A program made the position numbers and the translations under genes. From CAIQJJ01 sp964606085 (GTDB taxonomy: Bacteria > Chloroflexota > Anaerolineae > Anaerolineales > UBA4823), in NCBI GenBank assembly GCA_964606085.1, contig CAZSFD010000003.1, positions 1-64,000 of the forward strand: a stretch of DNA of 64,000 nt, written 5' to 3'. The notes beneath the pieces were generated by a model, which worked only from the letters and a program-made list of their open reading frames with translations, was not told where the DNA came from and ran no database searches. Every line of letters starts with the position of its first letter. The stretch's first letter is position 1. Positions 33,210-41,066 of this stretch are shown here, in pieces.

Positions 33210-34340
33210 ATGAACTCTCGCCTCCTCTCCATCATCCGCAAAGAATTTATCCAGATCGCCCGCGACCCACGTACGCTGGTTTTGGTGTTGGTGATCCCGA
33301 TCATGCAGCTCTTCCTGCTCGGCTACGCCGCCACCAACGATGTGCGCAATGTGCCGCTGGCCGTCTACGACCAGGATCGCAGCCCGGCGGCGCGGGCGCT
33401 GCTCGATGCCTACCGCGCCGCCGATTATTTCAGCCTGGCCTACGAAGTCAACTCGGAGGCCGAACTGCGCCAACGGGTAGATTACGGCCAGGCGCGCGCC
33501 GGGCTGATCATCCCGCCGGATTACGGCGACAAACTGCTGGCCGATGGTAACGCCGCAGTGGCCTTCGTGCTGGATGGCTCAGACCCCACCGTGGCCTCCA
33601 CCGCTCTTTCGGCAGCCCAGTTCATCGGCCAGAACCACGCCACCCAGATTTTGCAGCAGCGCATCGAGCGGCGCGGCCAAAGCCTGACGCTGACGCCGCC
33701 GGTGGAAGTGCGCACGCAGGTCTGGTACAACCCCGATTTGATCAACGCCTATTTCATGATCCCCGGCGTAATTGGCATGATCCTCTACGCCCTCACCTCC
33801 ATCCTCACCGCCACCGCCATCGTGCGCGAGCGTGAGCGCGGCACCATCGAGCAACTGATCGTCACGCCGATCCGCCCATGGGAGCTGATCGTGGGCAAGC
33901 TGCTGCCGTATGTTATTTTGGGTTTCCTCAACACCATTGAAGTGCTGGTGATCGGTCACTGGTGGTTTGGCGTGCCGATTGCGGGCAGTCTGTGGCTGAT
34001 CTTTGGGCTGTCAGGCCTGTTCCTGATGTCCAGCCTGGGCATTGGCCTGCTGGCCTCGACCATGGCGAACACCCAGCAGGAGGCCATGCTGGTGGTCTGG
34101 ATGACGCTGCTGCCGGGGCTTTTCCTTTCCGGCTTCTTCTTCCCGTTGGCCGCCATGCCCGAAGTGCTGCGCTGGCTCTCCTATCTGATGCCCTTACGTT
34201 ACTATCTCAACATCATCCGCACGCTGATGCTCAAAGGCGTTGGCGCTGATGCCCTGCTGTTCGACATCGTCGCCCTGACCATCTTCGGCGTGGGCATCAT
34301 GGCGCTGGCGGCGCTGCGTTTCCGCAAACGACTCGATTAA
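33210..34340 (+). CDS. ABC-2 type transporter permease
   Basis: 376 residues from the ATG at 33210 (upstream frame is a shadow). One N-terminal helix (TLVLVLVIPIMQLFLLGYAATN), a large extracytoplasmic domain (about 45-175), then five C-terminal helices: MIPGVIGMILYALTSIL, the coupling region VRERERGTIEQLIVTPI, LLPYVILGFLNTIEVL and WLIFGLSGLFLMSSLGIGLL. This is the layout of YhhJ/YbhR/YbhS-type exporters. It needs the ATPases encoded at 37954-39800 and the HlyD-type protein that follows. No ribosome site is evident. Confidence 0.9.
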   Translation: MNSRLLSIIRKEFIQIARDPRTLVLVLVIPIMQLFLLGYAATNDVRNVPLAVYDQDRSPAARALLDAYRAADYFSLAYEVNSEAELRQRVDYGQARAGLIIPPDYGDKLLADGNAAVAFVLDGSDPTVASTALSAAQFIGQNHATQILQQRIERRGQSLTLTPPVEVRTQVWYNPDLINAYFMIPGVIGMILYALTSILTATAIVRERERGTIEQLIVTPIRPWELIVGKLLPYVILGFLNTIEVLVIGHWWFGVPIAGSLWLIFGLSGLFLMSSLGIGLLASTMANTQQEAMLVVWMTLLPGLFLSGFFFPLAAMPEVLRWLSYLMPLRYYLNIIRTLMLKGVGADALLFDIVALTIFGVGIMALAALRFRKRLD

Positions 34341-34354
34341 TTGTTGATTGTGAA

Positions 34355-34396
34355 TTGCTGATTTCTGATTGGCAATCAACCATCAGAAATCAGCAA
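34355..34396. terminator. Stem-loop between permease and HlyD-type genes
   Basis: TTGCTGATTTCTGAT (34355-34369) pairs perfectly with ATCAGAAATCAGCAA (34382-34396), 12-base loop. There is no U-run; being inside the operon it may act in mRNA processing or partial termination. Flanking TTGATTG/CAATCAA motifs repeat the same bases. Confidence 0.5.
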
Positions 34397-34420
34397 TCAA
34401 AAATTCCTGGAGGTTTCCTC

Positions 34421-36178
34421 ATGTCTCACCCCAACCCTCGCAAAGTTGCCCCGATTGTTTTGACCATCATCGTTTTGGGTTCGTTGGCTTACTGGTTTTT
34501 CATCGTGCGCCCGGCGCAGGCCAGTGGTGACGAATTATCGGCCTCTGGCACGATTGAAGCCACGCAGGTGCGCGTCAGCCCCGAAATGGGCGGGCGCGTG
34601 ATCGAAGTGCTGGCCGCCAAAGGGGATGTTGTCGCTGCCGGGGATGTGCTGATCAAACTGGATGCCGCCCTGCTGACTGCCCAACGTGACCAGGCCCTGG
34701 CGGCCATTGCTGTGGCTGAGGCCAATGCCAATGCCGCCGCCGCCAATGCCGAGGCGGCCAATGCGCAGGTGACGGCTGCCGAAGCTGCCCAATCGGCCGC
34801 CCAGGCCGCCCTGGATGCCGCCAATTCCAATGTGAGCCTGCTCGAAGCCGGTGCCACCGACGCCCAATTAGCCGCCGCCAACCAGCAAACGCTTCAGGCG
34901 CAGGCCAGCTACCAGGCGGCCCTGGCCAGCTACGCCGCCCTCACCGCCGGCGCGCGCCCCGAAGAGGTCAGCGCCGCCCAAACCCGGCTCGACGAAACCC
35001 GCACGGCTTACTACGCCCTGGTGGTCACCCTCGACCCTGAACAGATTGAAAACTTCAGCCTGGCGGTCGAGCAGGCGAACACGAATATCGCCAACGCCGA
35101 AACCCGCCAGCGCGACCTGCAAGCCGATGCCGAAACGCCCGCCGCCGTGTTGAACGCTCTGCCCGCCGCCCTCGCCGAAGCGCAGGCCGCCCAAGTGCAG
35201 GCCGAGGCCGCCCGCAGCGCCATCGCAGATGCCAGCCAGCCCTTCTACCTTCAGGTGCAGGCTGCCCGCCTGAACCTGGATGCCGCCAACCTGTCCCTTG
35301 CGCAGGCCGAAGCCCGCCAGGATGCCCTGGCCGACATGGATGGTCTGACCGATGCCGCCGAAGATGCCCTGCAAGCCGCCGTGGATGACGCCCAGGAATT
35401 GGCCGACGCAGCCCAGGATGCCTACGATGGCCTGGTGGATTCGGACCAGGGCGTTCAATTGCAGACTGCCTGGCGTGAAGTGCAAACTGCCCTGGCCACC
35501 CTCAACGGCCTGGCGCGCGGCGGCACGGCCCCGCTCGAAACCGTGCTGCATCAACTTGATGCTGCTGCCGCCCTGAGTAACGCTGCCCAGGCGAACTACG
35601 ACAACCTCGCCAATGGCGCACGTTCCGAACAATTGGCCGCTGCCAAAGCCCAGACCGCTGCCGCCAAAGCCCAACTGGATAGCGCCGCCGCCAACCTGAG
35701 CGCTGCCCAGGCGCGTGCTGATGCTGCCAGCGCTCAATCTGCTGCCGCCACTGCACAGGTGGCCGCCGCCGAAGCTGCCGTAGCCGTCCTCGATGTACAG
35801 ATCGCCAAGCTAACTCTCGTTGCCCCCGCCAGTGGTGTGGTGCTGGCCCGTTCCATCGAGCCGGGCGAACTGGCCCTGCCCGGCGCGCCGCTGCTCGTCC
35901 TGGCCGATCTCAACCGCCTGACCATCACCGTCTACCTGCCCGAAGACCGCTACGGCGAAGTCAGCCTCGACCAGGAAGTCTCCGTCAGCGTCGACTCCTT
36001 CGCCAACCAGACCTTTCCCGCCACTGTCACCCACATCGCCGACAAAGCCGAGTTCACCCCCCGCAACGTGCAAACCGCCGAAGGCCGCCGCACTACCGTT
36101 TTTGCCATTGAACTTTCGATCAACAATACTGACGGCAAACTCAAACCAGGAATGCCGGCGGATGTGAAGTTCAAATAG
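34421..36178 (+). CDS. HlyD-family membrane-fusion/adaptor protein with long Ala-rich coiled coil
   Basis: 585 residues from the ATG after TGGAGG. N-terminal membrane anchor (VLTIIVLGSLAYWFFIV), biotinyl-lipoyl-like half (SGTIEATQVRVSPEMGGRVIEV ... DVLIKLDAALL), an exceptionally long Ala/Gln-rich coiled coil (about 85-475), the second lipoyl half (LVAPASGVVLARSIEPGEL) and a beta-barrel (YLPEDRYGEVSLDQEVSVSVD). The coiled coil is far longer than in YbhG-type adaptors (about 330 residues in total). It connects the inner-membrane permease to the outside layer. In a monoderm lineage its partner is unknown. Confidence 0.9.
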   Translation: MSHPNPRKVAPIVLTIIVLGSLAYWFFIVRPAQASGDELSASGTIEATQVRVSPEMGGRVIEVLAAKGDVVAAGDVLIKLDAALLTAQRDQALAAIAVAEANANAAAANAEAANAQVTAAEAAQSAAQAALDAANSNVSLLEAGATDAQLAAANQQTLQAQASYQAALASYAALTAGARPEEVSAAQTRLDETRTAYYALVVTLDPEQIENFSLAVEQANTNIANAETRQRDLQADAETPAAVLNALPAALAEAQAAQVQAEAARSAIADASQPFYLQVQAARLNLDAANLSLAQAEARQDALADMDGLTDAAEDALQAAVDDAQELADAAQDAYDGLVDSDQGVQLQTAWREVQTALATLNGLARGGTAPLETVLHQLDAAAALSNAAQANYDNLANGARSEQLAAAKAQTAAAKAQLDSAAANLSAAQARADAASAQSAAATAQVAAAEAAVAVLDVQIAKLTLVAPASGVVLARSIEPGELALPGAPLLVLADLNRLTITVYLPEDRYGEVSLDQEVSVSVDSFANQTFPATVTHIADKAEFTPRNVQTAEGRRTTVFAIELSINNTDGKLKPGMPADVKFK

Positions 36179-36299
36179 TCGAAAGTCAAAGGTCGAAAAA
36201 AAAAATTACCCGCTTCATGGCCTACCTCGAAGCCAATCCCCGTCAACGCCGCATCGGCGAATCCCGATCTATCTACGGTCCCGACCTTTGACCTTCGAC
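36178..36299. repeat. 18-bp inverted repeats bounding an 86-base insert
   Basis: 36178-36195 (GTCGAAAGTCAAAGGTCG) and 36282-36299 are reverse complements except one base. The inside, apart from an A9 tract, has an open stretch beginning ATG GCC TAC CTC GAA with GC-rich third positions and ending in TGA at 36288-36290, possibly a gene fragment. A half-site like the repeat (tttgacctttgactt) occurs again at 37930-37945. It follows the HlyD gene and could be a MITE-like insertion or a terminator. Confidence 0.45.
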
Positions 36300-36307
36300 T
36301 CATTCCC

Positions 36308-36718
36308 ATGAAAAAACTCATCACCATCATCCTTTTCGCCATTCTGCTTGCTCCTGCCCGGTGGGGCATCGCCATTCACCCCGAAACGCAGACCTGCACC
36401 GGGTACTGGTATGGCGACGAGTACGCCACCTACCCGCTGCCCGCAGGCTGGCAAGCGTACTACCCCGAAAAAGGCCTCGTCACCACACCGTGGGGCATTT
36501 GCCACTGGGAGGCCGATGACTGGGATGGCCGCGCCGAAAAGTGCTGTACCGAAATCGGCCTCACCTACACCGGCGAGCAACTCGGCCAACCCCGCCCCGG
36601 CGGCCTGACGCTGATGCTGCTGGCAGGCCTATGCCTGATCGGATGCGTGGCGTGCGGCAGTCTTTTGCTGGTGGCGGTGTTGGTGATTGTCATCGTCCGT
36701 AAGTGGCGAGCAAGGTGA
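36308..36718 (+). CDS. Hypothetical small exported membrane protein
   Basis: 136 residues. N-terminal signal-like helix (KLITIILFAILLAPARW), a polar middle rich in aromatic residues and cysteines (TQTCTGYWYGDEYATY, WGICHWEADDW, KCCTEIGLTYTGEQL) and a C-terminal membrane helix (LTLMLLAGLCLIGCVACGSLLLVAVLVIVIV) followed by basic residues. I do not recognise a family. Located inside the ABC export locus between adaptor and ATPase genes. Confidence 0.65.
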   Translation: MKKLITIILFAILLAPARWGIAIHPETQTCTGYWYGDEYATYPLPAGWQAYYPEKGLVTTPWGICHWEADDWDGRAEKCCTEIGLTYTGEQLGQPRPGGLTLMLLAGLCLIGCVACGSLLLVAVLVIVIVRKWRAR

Positions 36719-36738
36719 TGAGAAAAGGAGAAATTGAC

Positions 36739-37209
36739 ATGGGCATGATCAATTTCGACTGGCGCAAAATTCGCAATGTGCAGAAGATACACCGCGTGCT
36801 GTATGCCATCGGACTCGGCCCGTTGATTGGCCCGATCATCTTGCTGCTGACCACCACCGGGCGCAAGAGCGGCCAGCCGCGCGTCACCCCGCTGCAATAC
36901 GAGGAGATTGACGGCGTGTACTACGTCGGCGCGGCGCGCGGCCTGAAAGCCGACTGGGTGCGGAACATCCAGGCCGACCCGCGCGTACACGTGCAGGTGA
37001 AAAGCCGCCGTTTCGACGGGCGCGCCGAACTCATCGCCAGCCCCGCCGCCATTGCCGATTTCCTCGAAACCCGCCTGAAACGTCACCCGCGCATGATGGG
37101 CCTGATGATGAGCCGCGCCCACGGTTTGCCCTCCCGCCCCTCCCGCCAGCAACTCGAAGAACTGGCAAAAGGGCTGGTGGTGGTAGCGCTCTACCCAATA
37201 ACAGGTTGA
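36739..37209 (+). CDS. Deazaflavin (F420)-dependent nitroreductase-family protein (DUF385)
   Basis: 156 residues from the ATG after AAGGAG. The core TTTGRKSGQPRVTPLQY, VYYVGAARGLKADWVRNIQADPRVHVQV is the split beta-barrel pattern of Ddn/DUF385 proteins, which bind F420 or related flavins and reduce nitro compounds or quinones. The region GRKSGQPR makes the cofactor-phosphate contact. It lies in the ABC export locus; detoxification together with export is possible but is inferred only from proximity. Confidence 0.85.
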   Translation: MGMINFDWRKIRNVQKIHRVLYAIGLGPLIGPIILLLTTTGRKSGQPRVTPLQYEEIDGVYYVGAARGLKADWVRNIQADPRVHVQVKSRRFDGRAELIASPAAIADFLETRLKRHPRMMGLMMSRAHGLPSRPSRQQLEELAKGLVVVALYPITG

Positions 37210-37593
37210 TCAGCGCTGGTAGGGTTGTTGTGTTTGCAGTGCCTTTAGCGTTGCATAATGCCTGGTATTGAATGATGCCAGTGTTGCCCCCAACCCAATC
37301 GCGGTTTCGGCGATCAAACAATCCATCAAACCGATGTTGTGGCTCAAACGATATTTTGCCAGGTCTGTCAATGCTCTTTCACAGTCCAGGTCGTTCGGCC
37401 AATATAAAACGAAAGCGCTCATCCTTTTTTCCAGCGTTTGTTGTTCTTTGCCATTCCGGCAGCCTTGCAGCAATTCCATCGCTACCAACCCAGGCATACC
37501 GAGTTGTTCTTCTCCACAGGCATTAAGCCATTGTTTGGCGGGTTCATGGCCGCGCAAAACATCCACCATCACATCGGTATCCAGCAAGATCAC
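37210..37593 (-). CDS. vapC: PIN-domain toxin, VapC type
   Basis: 127 residues. PIN ribonuclease acidic residues are in place: ILLDTDVMVD (D5), AMELLQG (E about 40), GLMDCLIAETA (D about 91) and FNTRHY near the end. Length is typical of VapC. It overlaps the antitoxin gene by 4 bases (ATGA), which is typical of a vapBC operon. It is opposite in strand to the ABC genes on both sides, so the pair looks like an inserted cassette. Confidence 0.88.
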   Translation of the reverse strand: MILLDTDVMVDVLRGHEPAKQWLNACGEEQLGMPGLVAMELLQGCRNGKEQQTLEKRMSAFVLYWPNDLDCERALTDLAKYRLSHNIGLMDCLIAETAIGLGATLASFNTRHYATLKALQTQQPYQR

Positions 37594-37856
37594 TTTTGCT
37601 CTCCGCGGTGTTGAGCTTGTTGGCGCAAGTGTTGGGCGAAACTCACCGAATCGCCCAAATCATCACGATCAGCCCACATACCCACCAGGTCTGAGTCGAG
37701 TAAATTGGCAGCCGTCATCGTGGGCCTGGGCTTTGGCAGGTTTTCAGCGAATAATTCATGTTCCAATTCAGGCAAGACGCGTGCCACCACCCATAACCTA
37801 TCTCTGGCGGGCAGTTGGCGAAGCAATTGAATTGCTGCATTGATATTGGTATCCAT
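37590..37856 (-). CDS. Putative antitoxin partner of VapC
   Basis: 88 residues from the ATG at 37856 with GGAGG 5 bases upstream. The N-terminal half is helical and reads INAAIQLLRQLPARDRLWVV, then LPELEHELFAENLPKPRP and an acidic tail (DSDLVGMWADRDDLGDS) such as VapB-like antitoxins use to wrap the toxin. I cannot assign a DNA-binding fold with certainty. Context (4-base overlap with vapC) is the main evidence. Confidence 0.72.
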   Translation of the reverse strand: MDTNINAAIQLLRQLPARDRLWVVARVLPELEHELFAENLPKPRPTMTAANLLDSDLVGMWADRDDLGDSVSFAQHLRQQAQHRGEQK

Positions 37857-37953
37857 TTCAACCTCCATGTTGGATTGTACATCACTTTTTCCATCGAACA
37901 CCCATAACCTTCCCAACCTTCCCCTCAACTTTTGACCTTTGACTTGCAACATC

Positions 37954-38895
37954 ATGATCTCCGCCTCCCACCTCCACAAATCCTTCGGTCGAGCAAGCTC
38001 GCTTGCCACCCTCGCCGTAGACGATCTCAGCCTTTCCATTGCCCCTGGCGAAATCTACGGGCTGGTCGGGCCAGATGGCGCTGGCAAGACCACCGCCATC
38101 CGCCTGCTGTGCGGGGCCTTGCAGGCCGAGCGCGGCGAGGCTTCCATCCTCGGCTTCGACATCCAGCGCCAGACCGAGCCGGCCCGCACGCACATCGGCT
38201 ACCTGGCGCAGCGTTTCTCGCTCTACGAAGACCTGACCGTGCTGGAGAATATCCGCTTCTTTGCCGAGGTGCGCGGCCTTTCGGCAGATGAATGGCAGCC
38301 GCGCTGCATGGAGATTTTGAAATTCGTCGGGCTGGATACTTTTGTGGATCGCCGCGCCGGGCAGCTTTCGGGCGGCATGAAGCAGAAACTCGGCCTGGCG
38401 GCGGCCCTGGTTCACCGCCCACAGGTGCTTCTGCTTGACGAGCCGACAACCGGCGTGGACCCGGTGACGCGGCAAGATTTCTGGCAGTTGATCATTCGGT
38501 TGACCAACGCCAATGATGTTGCCGTCCTCGTCTCCACCCCCTACATGGACGAGGCCGCCCGCTGCCACCGTATTGGCTTTCTGCGCGGCGGCAAGCTGCT
38601 GGTGGAAGGAACGCCCGCTGCGTTACGCGCCCGCCTGGATGGCTGCATCCTCGAACTGCGCGGCCAGCCGCTCAAAGCGCTGCGCGACAGCATCTTGGCT
38701 GATCCACAGGTGGCCGATGCGCAGATGTTCGGCGACCGACTGCACATCCGTGTGCAGCCTGGCAGCGCCGAAGCCGTCATCGCCCGCCTGAACGCGCAAA
38801 TCCCTGCCCAGGGTGGCACGATCACCCTGCTGCGCCAAATTCCCCCGCAGTTGGAAGATGTGTTTATTTCCTTGTTGGAGAATGGCCGTTTATGA
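37954..38895 (+). CDS. ABC transporter ATP-binding protein (first of two)
   Basis: 313 residues from the ATG at 37954. Walker A GPDGAGKTT, Q-loop LAQRFSLYEDLTV, signature LSGGMKQKLGLA, Walker B VLLLDEPTTGVDP, and the H-loop position occupied by STPYMDEA (Ser/Thr in place of the usual His). The C-terminal 85 residues resemble the drug-exporter (DrrA/CcmA/YbhF) extension. Its stop codon overlaps the start of the second ATPase (ATGA). In YbhF-type systems both nucleotide-binding domains are fused; here they are separate genes. Confidence 0.92.
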   Translation: MISASHLHKSFGRASSLATLAVDDLSLSIAPGEIYGLVGPDGAGKTTAIRLLCGALQAERGEASILGFDIQRQTEPARTHIGYLAQRFSLYEDLTVLENIRFFAEVRGLSADEWQPRCMEILKFVGLDTFVDRRAGQLSGGMKQKLGLAAALVHRPQVLLLDEPTTGVDPVTRQDFWQLIIRLTNANDVAVLVSTPYMDEAARCHRIGFLRGGKLLVEGTPAALRARLDGCILELRGQPLKALRDSILADPQVADAQMFGDRLHIRVQPGSAEAVIARLNAQIPAQGGTITLLRQIPPQLEDVFISLLENGRL

Positions 38896-39800
38896 CCACA
38901 CCCGTTATCACCGTTACCAACCTGACCAAAAACTTTGGCGATTTTGTCGCCGTTGACCATATCTCCTTTGAAGTGGGCGCGGGCGAAGTGGTGGGCTACC
39001 TGGGGCCGAACGGCTCTGGCAAGACCACCACCATCCGCATGTTGTTGGGCTTGCTGCAACCGACCAGCGGCAAGGCCGATGTCTTGGGCTTCGATGCTTT
39101 CGGCCAGTCGGAGCAGGTGCGGGCGCGCTGCGGGTATATGTCGCAGAAGTTTGCGCTGTATCACGACCTGACGGTGGGCGAGAACCTGGCTTTCTATGCC
39201 GGCGTGTACGGCGTAGCCGAGCGGACACGCCAGGCCGAGGTGCTGGAGTTGATCGGCCTGCGCGGCCACGAGAACGAACGCGTGGCGGCGCTATCCACCG
39301 GTTGGAAGCAGCGCCTGGCCCTCGGCACGGCCATTGTCCACAATCCAAAACTGCTCTTCCTCGATGAACCCACCTCCGGCGTTGACCCCACCGCCCGGCG
39401 CGCCTTCTGGGATTTGATCTACACCCTCGTCGGCCAGGGCGTGACGGCGCTGGTGACCACCCATTACATGGATGAGGCGGAATACTGCGGGCGCGTGGGC
39501 ATCATGCGTAATGGCAAATTGCTGGCGCTCGACACCCCCTCGGCGCTCAAAGAGCGCGCCCTGCCCGGCCACGCCTGGGATGTGCGCGCTGCCCCGCTAC
39601 TGGAAGCCCTAACCGCCCTCGAAGCCTGCCCATGCGTGCTGCGCGCCGGGCTTTCAGGCGACCACCTGCGGGCCATCACCCCCGCCGAAGTGACCGCCGC
39701 CGACCTTCAGGCGCACCTGGCCCAGGCTGGCGTGGATGAAGTGGTTGTCGAGCCGGTGGAGGCCAGCCTGGAAGATGTTTTCCTGGCGTTGGCGCAGTAA
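38892..39800 (+). CDS. ABC transporter ATP-binding protein (second of two)
   Basis: 302 residues. Walker A GPNGSGKTT, Q-loop MSQKFALYHDLTV, degenerate signature LSTGWKQRLALG (canonical LSGGQ-like), Walker B LLFLDEPTSGVDP, H-loop TTHYMDEA with the regular His. It therefore complements the first ATPase: one has a standard signature and altered H-loop, the other an altered signature and standard H-loop, as in asymmetric heterodimeric exporters. It completes the TetR/permease/HlyD locus. Confidence 0.92.
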   Translation: MTTPVITVTNLTKNFGDFVAVDHISFEVGAGEVVGYLGPNGSGKTTTIRMLLGLLQPTSGKADVLGFDAFGQSEQVRARCGYMSQKFALYHDLTVGENLAFYAGVYGVAERTRQAEVLELIGLRGHENERVAALSTGWKQRLALGTAIVHNPKLLFLDEPTSGVDPTARRAFWDLIYTLVGQGVTALVTTHYMDEAEYCGRVGIMRNGKLLALDTPSALKERALPGHAWDVRAAPLLEALTALEACPCVLRAGLSGDHLRAITPAEVTAADLQAHLAQAGVDEVVVEPVEASLEDVFLALAQ

Positions 39801-39830
39801 CTCCCCAAAATTTATGCTAAAATCGGGAAT

Positions 39831-40994
39831 ATGATCCCTAGATTTATTGAAGAAGTGGTCTATTGCCGCCTTCAAGATGCTTCAAAAGTCATCTTGATCT
39901 TTGGCGCGAGACAGGTTGGCAAGACCACCCTGTTGAACAGCCTCAAACTGCGCCTACAACAGGATGGGAAGAACATCTTGTTTTTGAATTGTGACATCGA
40001 AGAAGAATTGCGCGCCATCAACACCACCTCCCGCGCCCGGCTGGATCGCCTTGTAGCCAACCAGGACGCCATTTTCATTGATGAAGCGCAGCGGTTGGAG
40101 AACCCTGGCCTGACGCTCAAGGTTCTGCACGATCTGTATCCACACCTTTGCACCCTGGCCACCGGTTCGTCCAGCTTTGATCTGAGCAACCGCGTCAGCG
40201 ATGCGCTCACCGGGCGTTACCTGGATTTCATCCTGCACCCCTTGTCTCTCGCTGAAATCCTGGCTGCCAGTGCGGTGCCTGCAGCGCTCTATTGGACAAC
40301 AGCCGAGGTGTTGTCGCCTGATTTGTGCCTGTACGGGCTGTATCCCGAAATCTATCTCGAAAATCACCCAGCTAACCGCCAGTTATACCTGGGAAAATTG
40401 GTCGAAAGTTATTTGTTCCGCGACATTCTGGCCTTTCAGCGCATCCGCCATTCACAGGTCATCGTTGACCTGGCGCGCGCCCTGGCTTACCAGATTGGCA
40501 ATCCGGTTAACGAAAGTGAATTGGCAAACCGCCTGAAAATAGACCGCAAAACCGTCAGCGCTTATTTGGATATTCTCGAAAAATCTTTTGTGATCACCCG
40601 CCTTTACCCATTTTCGCGCAATCCACGCCGAGAAATTGGCCGTCAGGCGAAAATTTATTTTTGGGATTTGGGCATTCGCAATGCCTTGATTGGCGATTTT
40701 AACAATCCGGCTATTCGCCCAGACCTGGGGGCGATGTGGGAAAACTTGCTGATCGTGGAACGGTTGAAATTTTTTGCCAGCCGCGGCCAGCCTGTGCAGC
40801 CCTACTATTGGCGCACTCACCAGGGCAGTGAGGTAGATTATGTCGAGTTGACGCCGGATGGCCCACAGGGATATGAAATTAAGCTCGAAGGTACCACGTT
40901 GCGCCGTGGTGCAGAAACATTTGAGAGCTTCTATGACCGGTCTGTCCAACTGGTCAACCGGGCAAATTTCCTGTCCTTCCTGGGAATTGGGTAG
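39831..40994 (+). CDS. AAA+ ATPase with DUF4143
   Basis: 387 residues. N-terminal P-loop ILIFGARQVGKTTLL, Walker B AIFIDEAQRLENPG and sensor TGSSSFDLSNRVSDALTGR, then the winged-helix-like and DUF4143 C-terminal part (NRLKIDRKTVSAYLDILEKSFVI, LGAMWENLLIVERL, YYWRTHQGSEVDYVEL, a restriction-endonuclease-like motif). Function of this abundant family is unclear. TAAAAT at 39818-39823 lies 7 bases before the ATG, suggesting a leaderless mRNA independent of the ABC genes upstream. Confidence 0.9.
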   Translation: MIPRFIEEVVYCRLQDASKVILIFGARQVGKTTLLNSLKLRLQQDGKNILFLNCDIEEELRAINTTSRARLDRLVANQDAIFIDEAQRLENPGLTLKVLHDLYPHLCTLATGSSSFDLSNRVSDALTGRYLDFILHPLSLAEILAASAVPAALYWTTAEVLSPDLCLYGLYPEIYLENHPANRQLYLGKLVESYLFRDILAFQRIRHSQVIVDLARALAYQIGNPVNESELANRLKIDRKTVSAYLDILEKSFVITRLYPFSRNPRREIGRQAKIYFWDLGIRNALIGDFNNPAIRPDLGAMWENLLIVERLKFFASRGQPVQPYYWRTHQGSEVDYVELTPDGPQGYEIKLEGTTLRRGAETFESFYDRSVQLVNRANFLSFLGIG

Positions 40995-41066
40995 GATTGG
41001 TGGGTTATCAAGACCTGGCAGGCCTTTCGACTATAATTGCAACGTATTTTTCCCAGGAGGTATGTT

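Noticed and set aside
36703..36738. Upstream start for the DUF385 protein at 36703
   Set aside because: The ATG at 36739 has AAGGAG at proper spacing; the earlier start overlaps the end of the previous gene.
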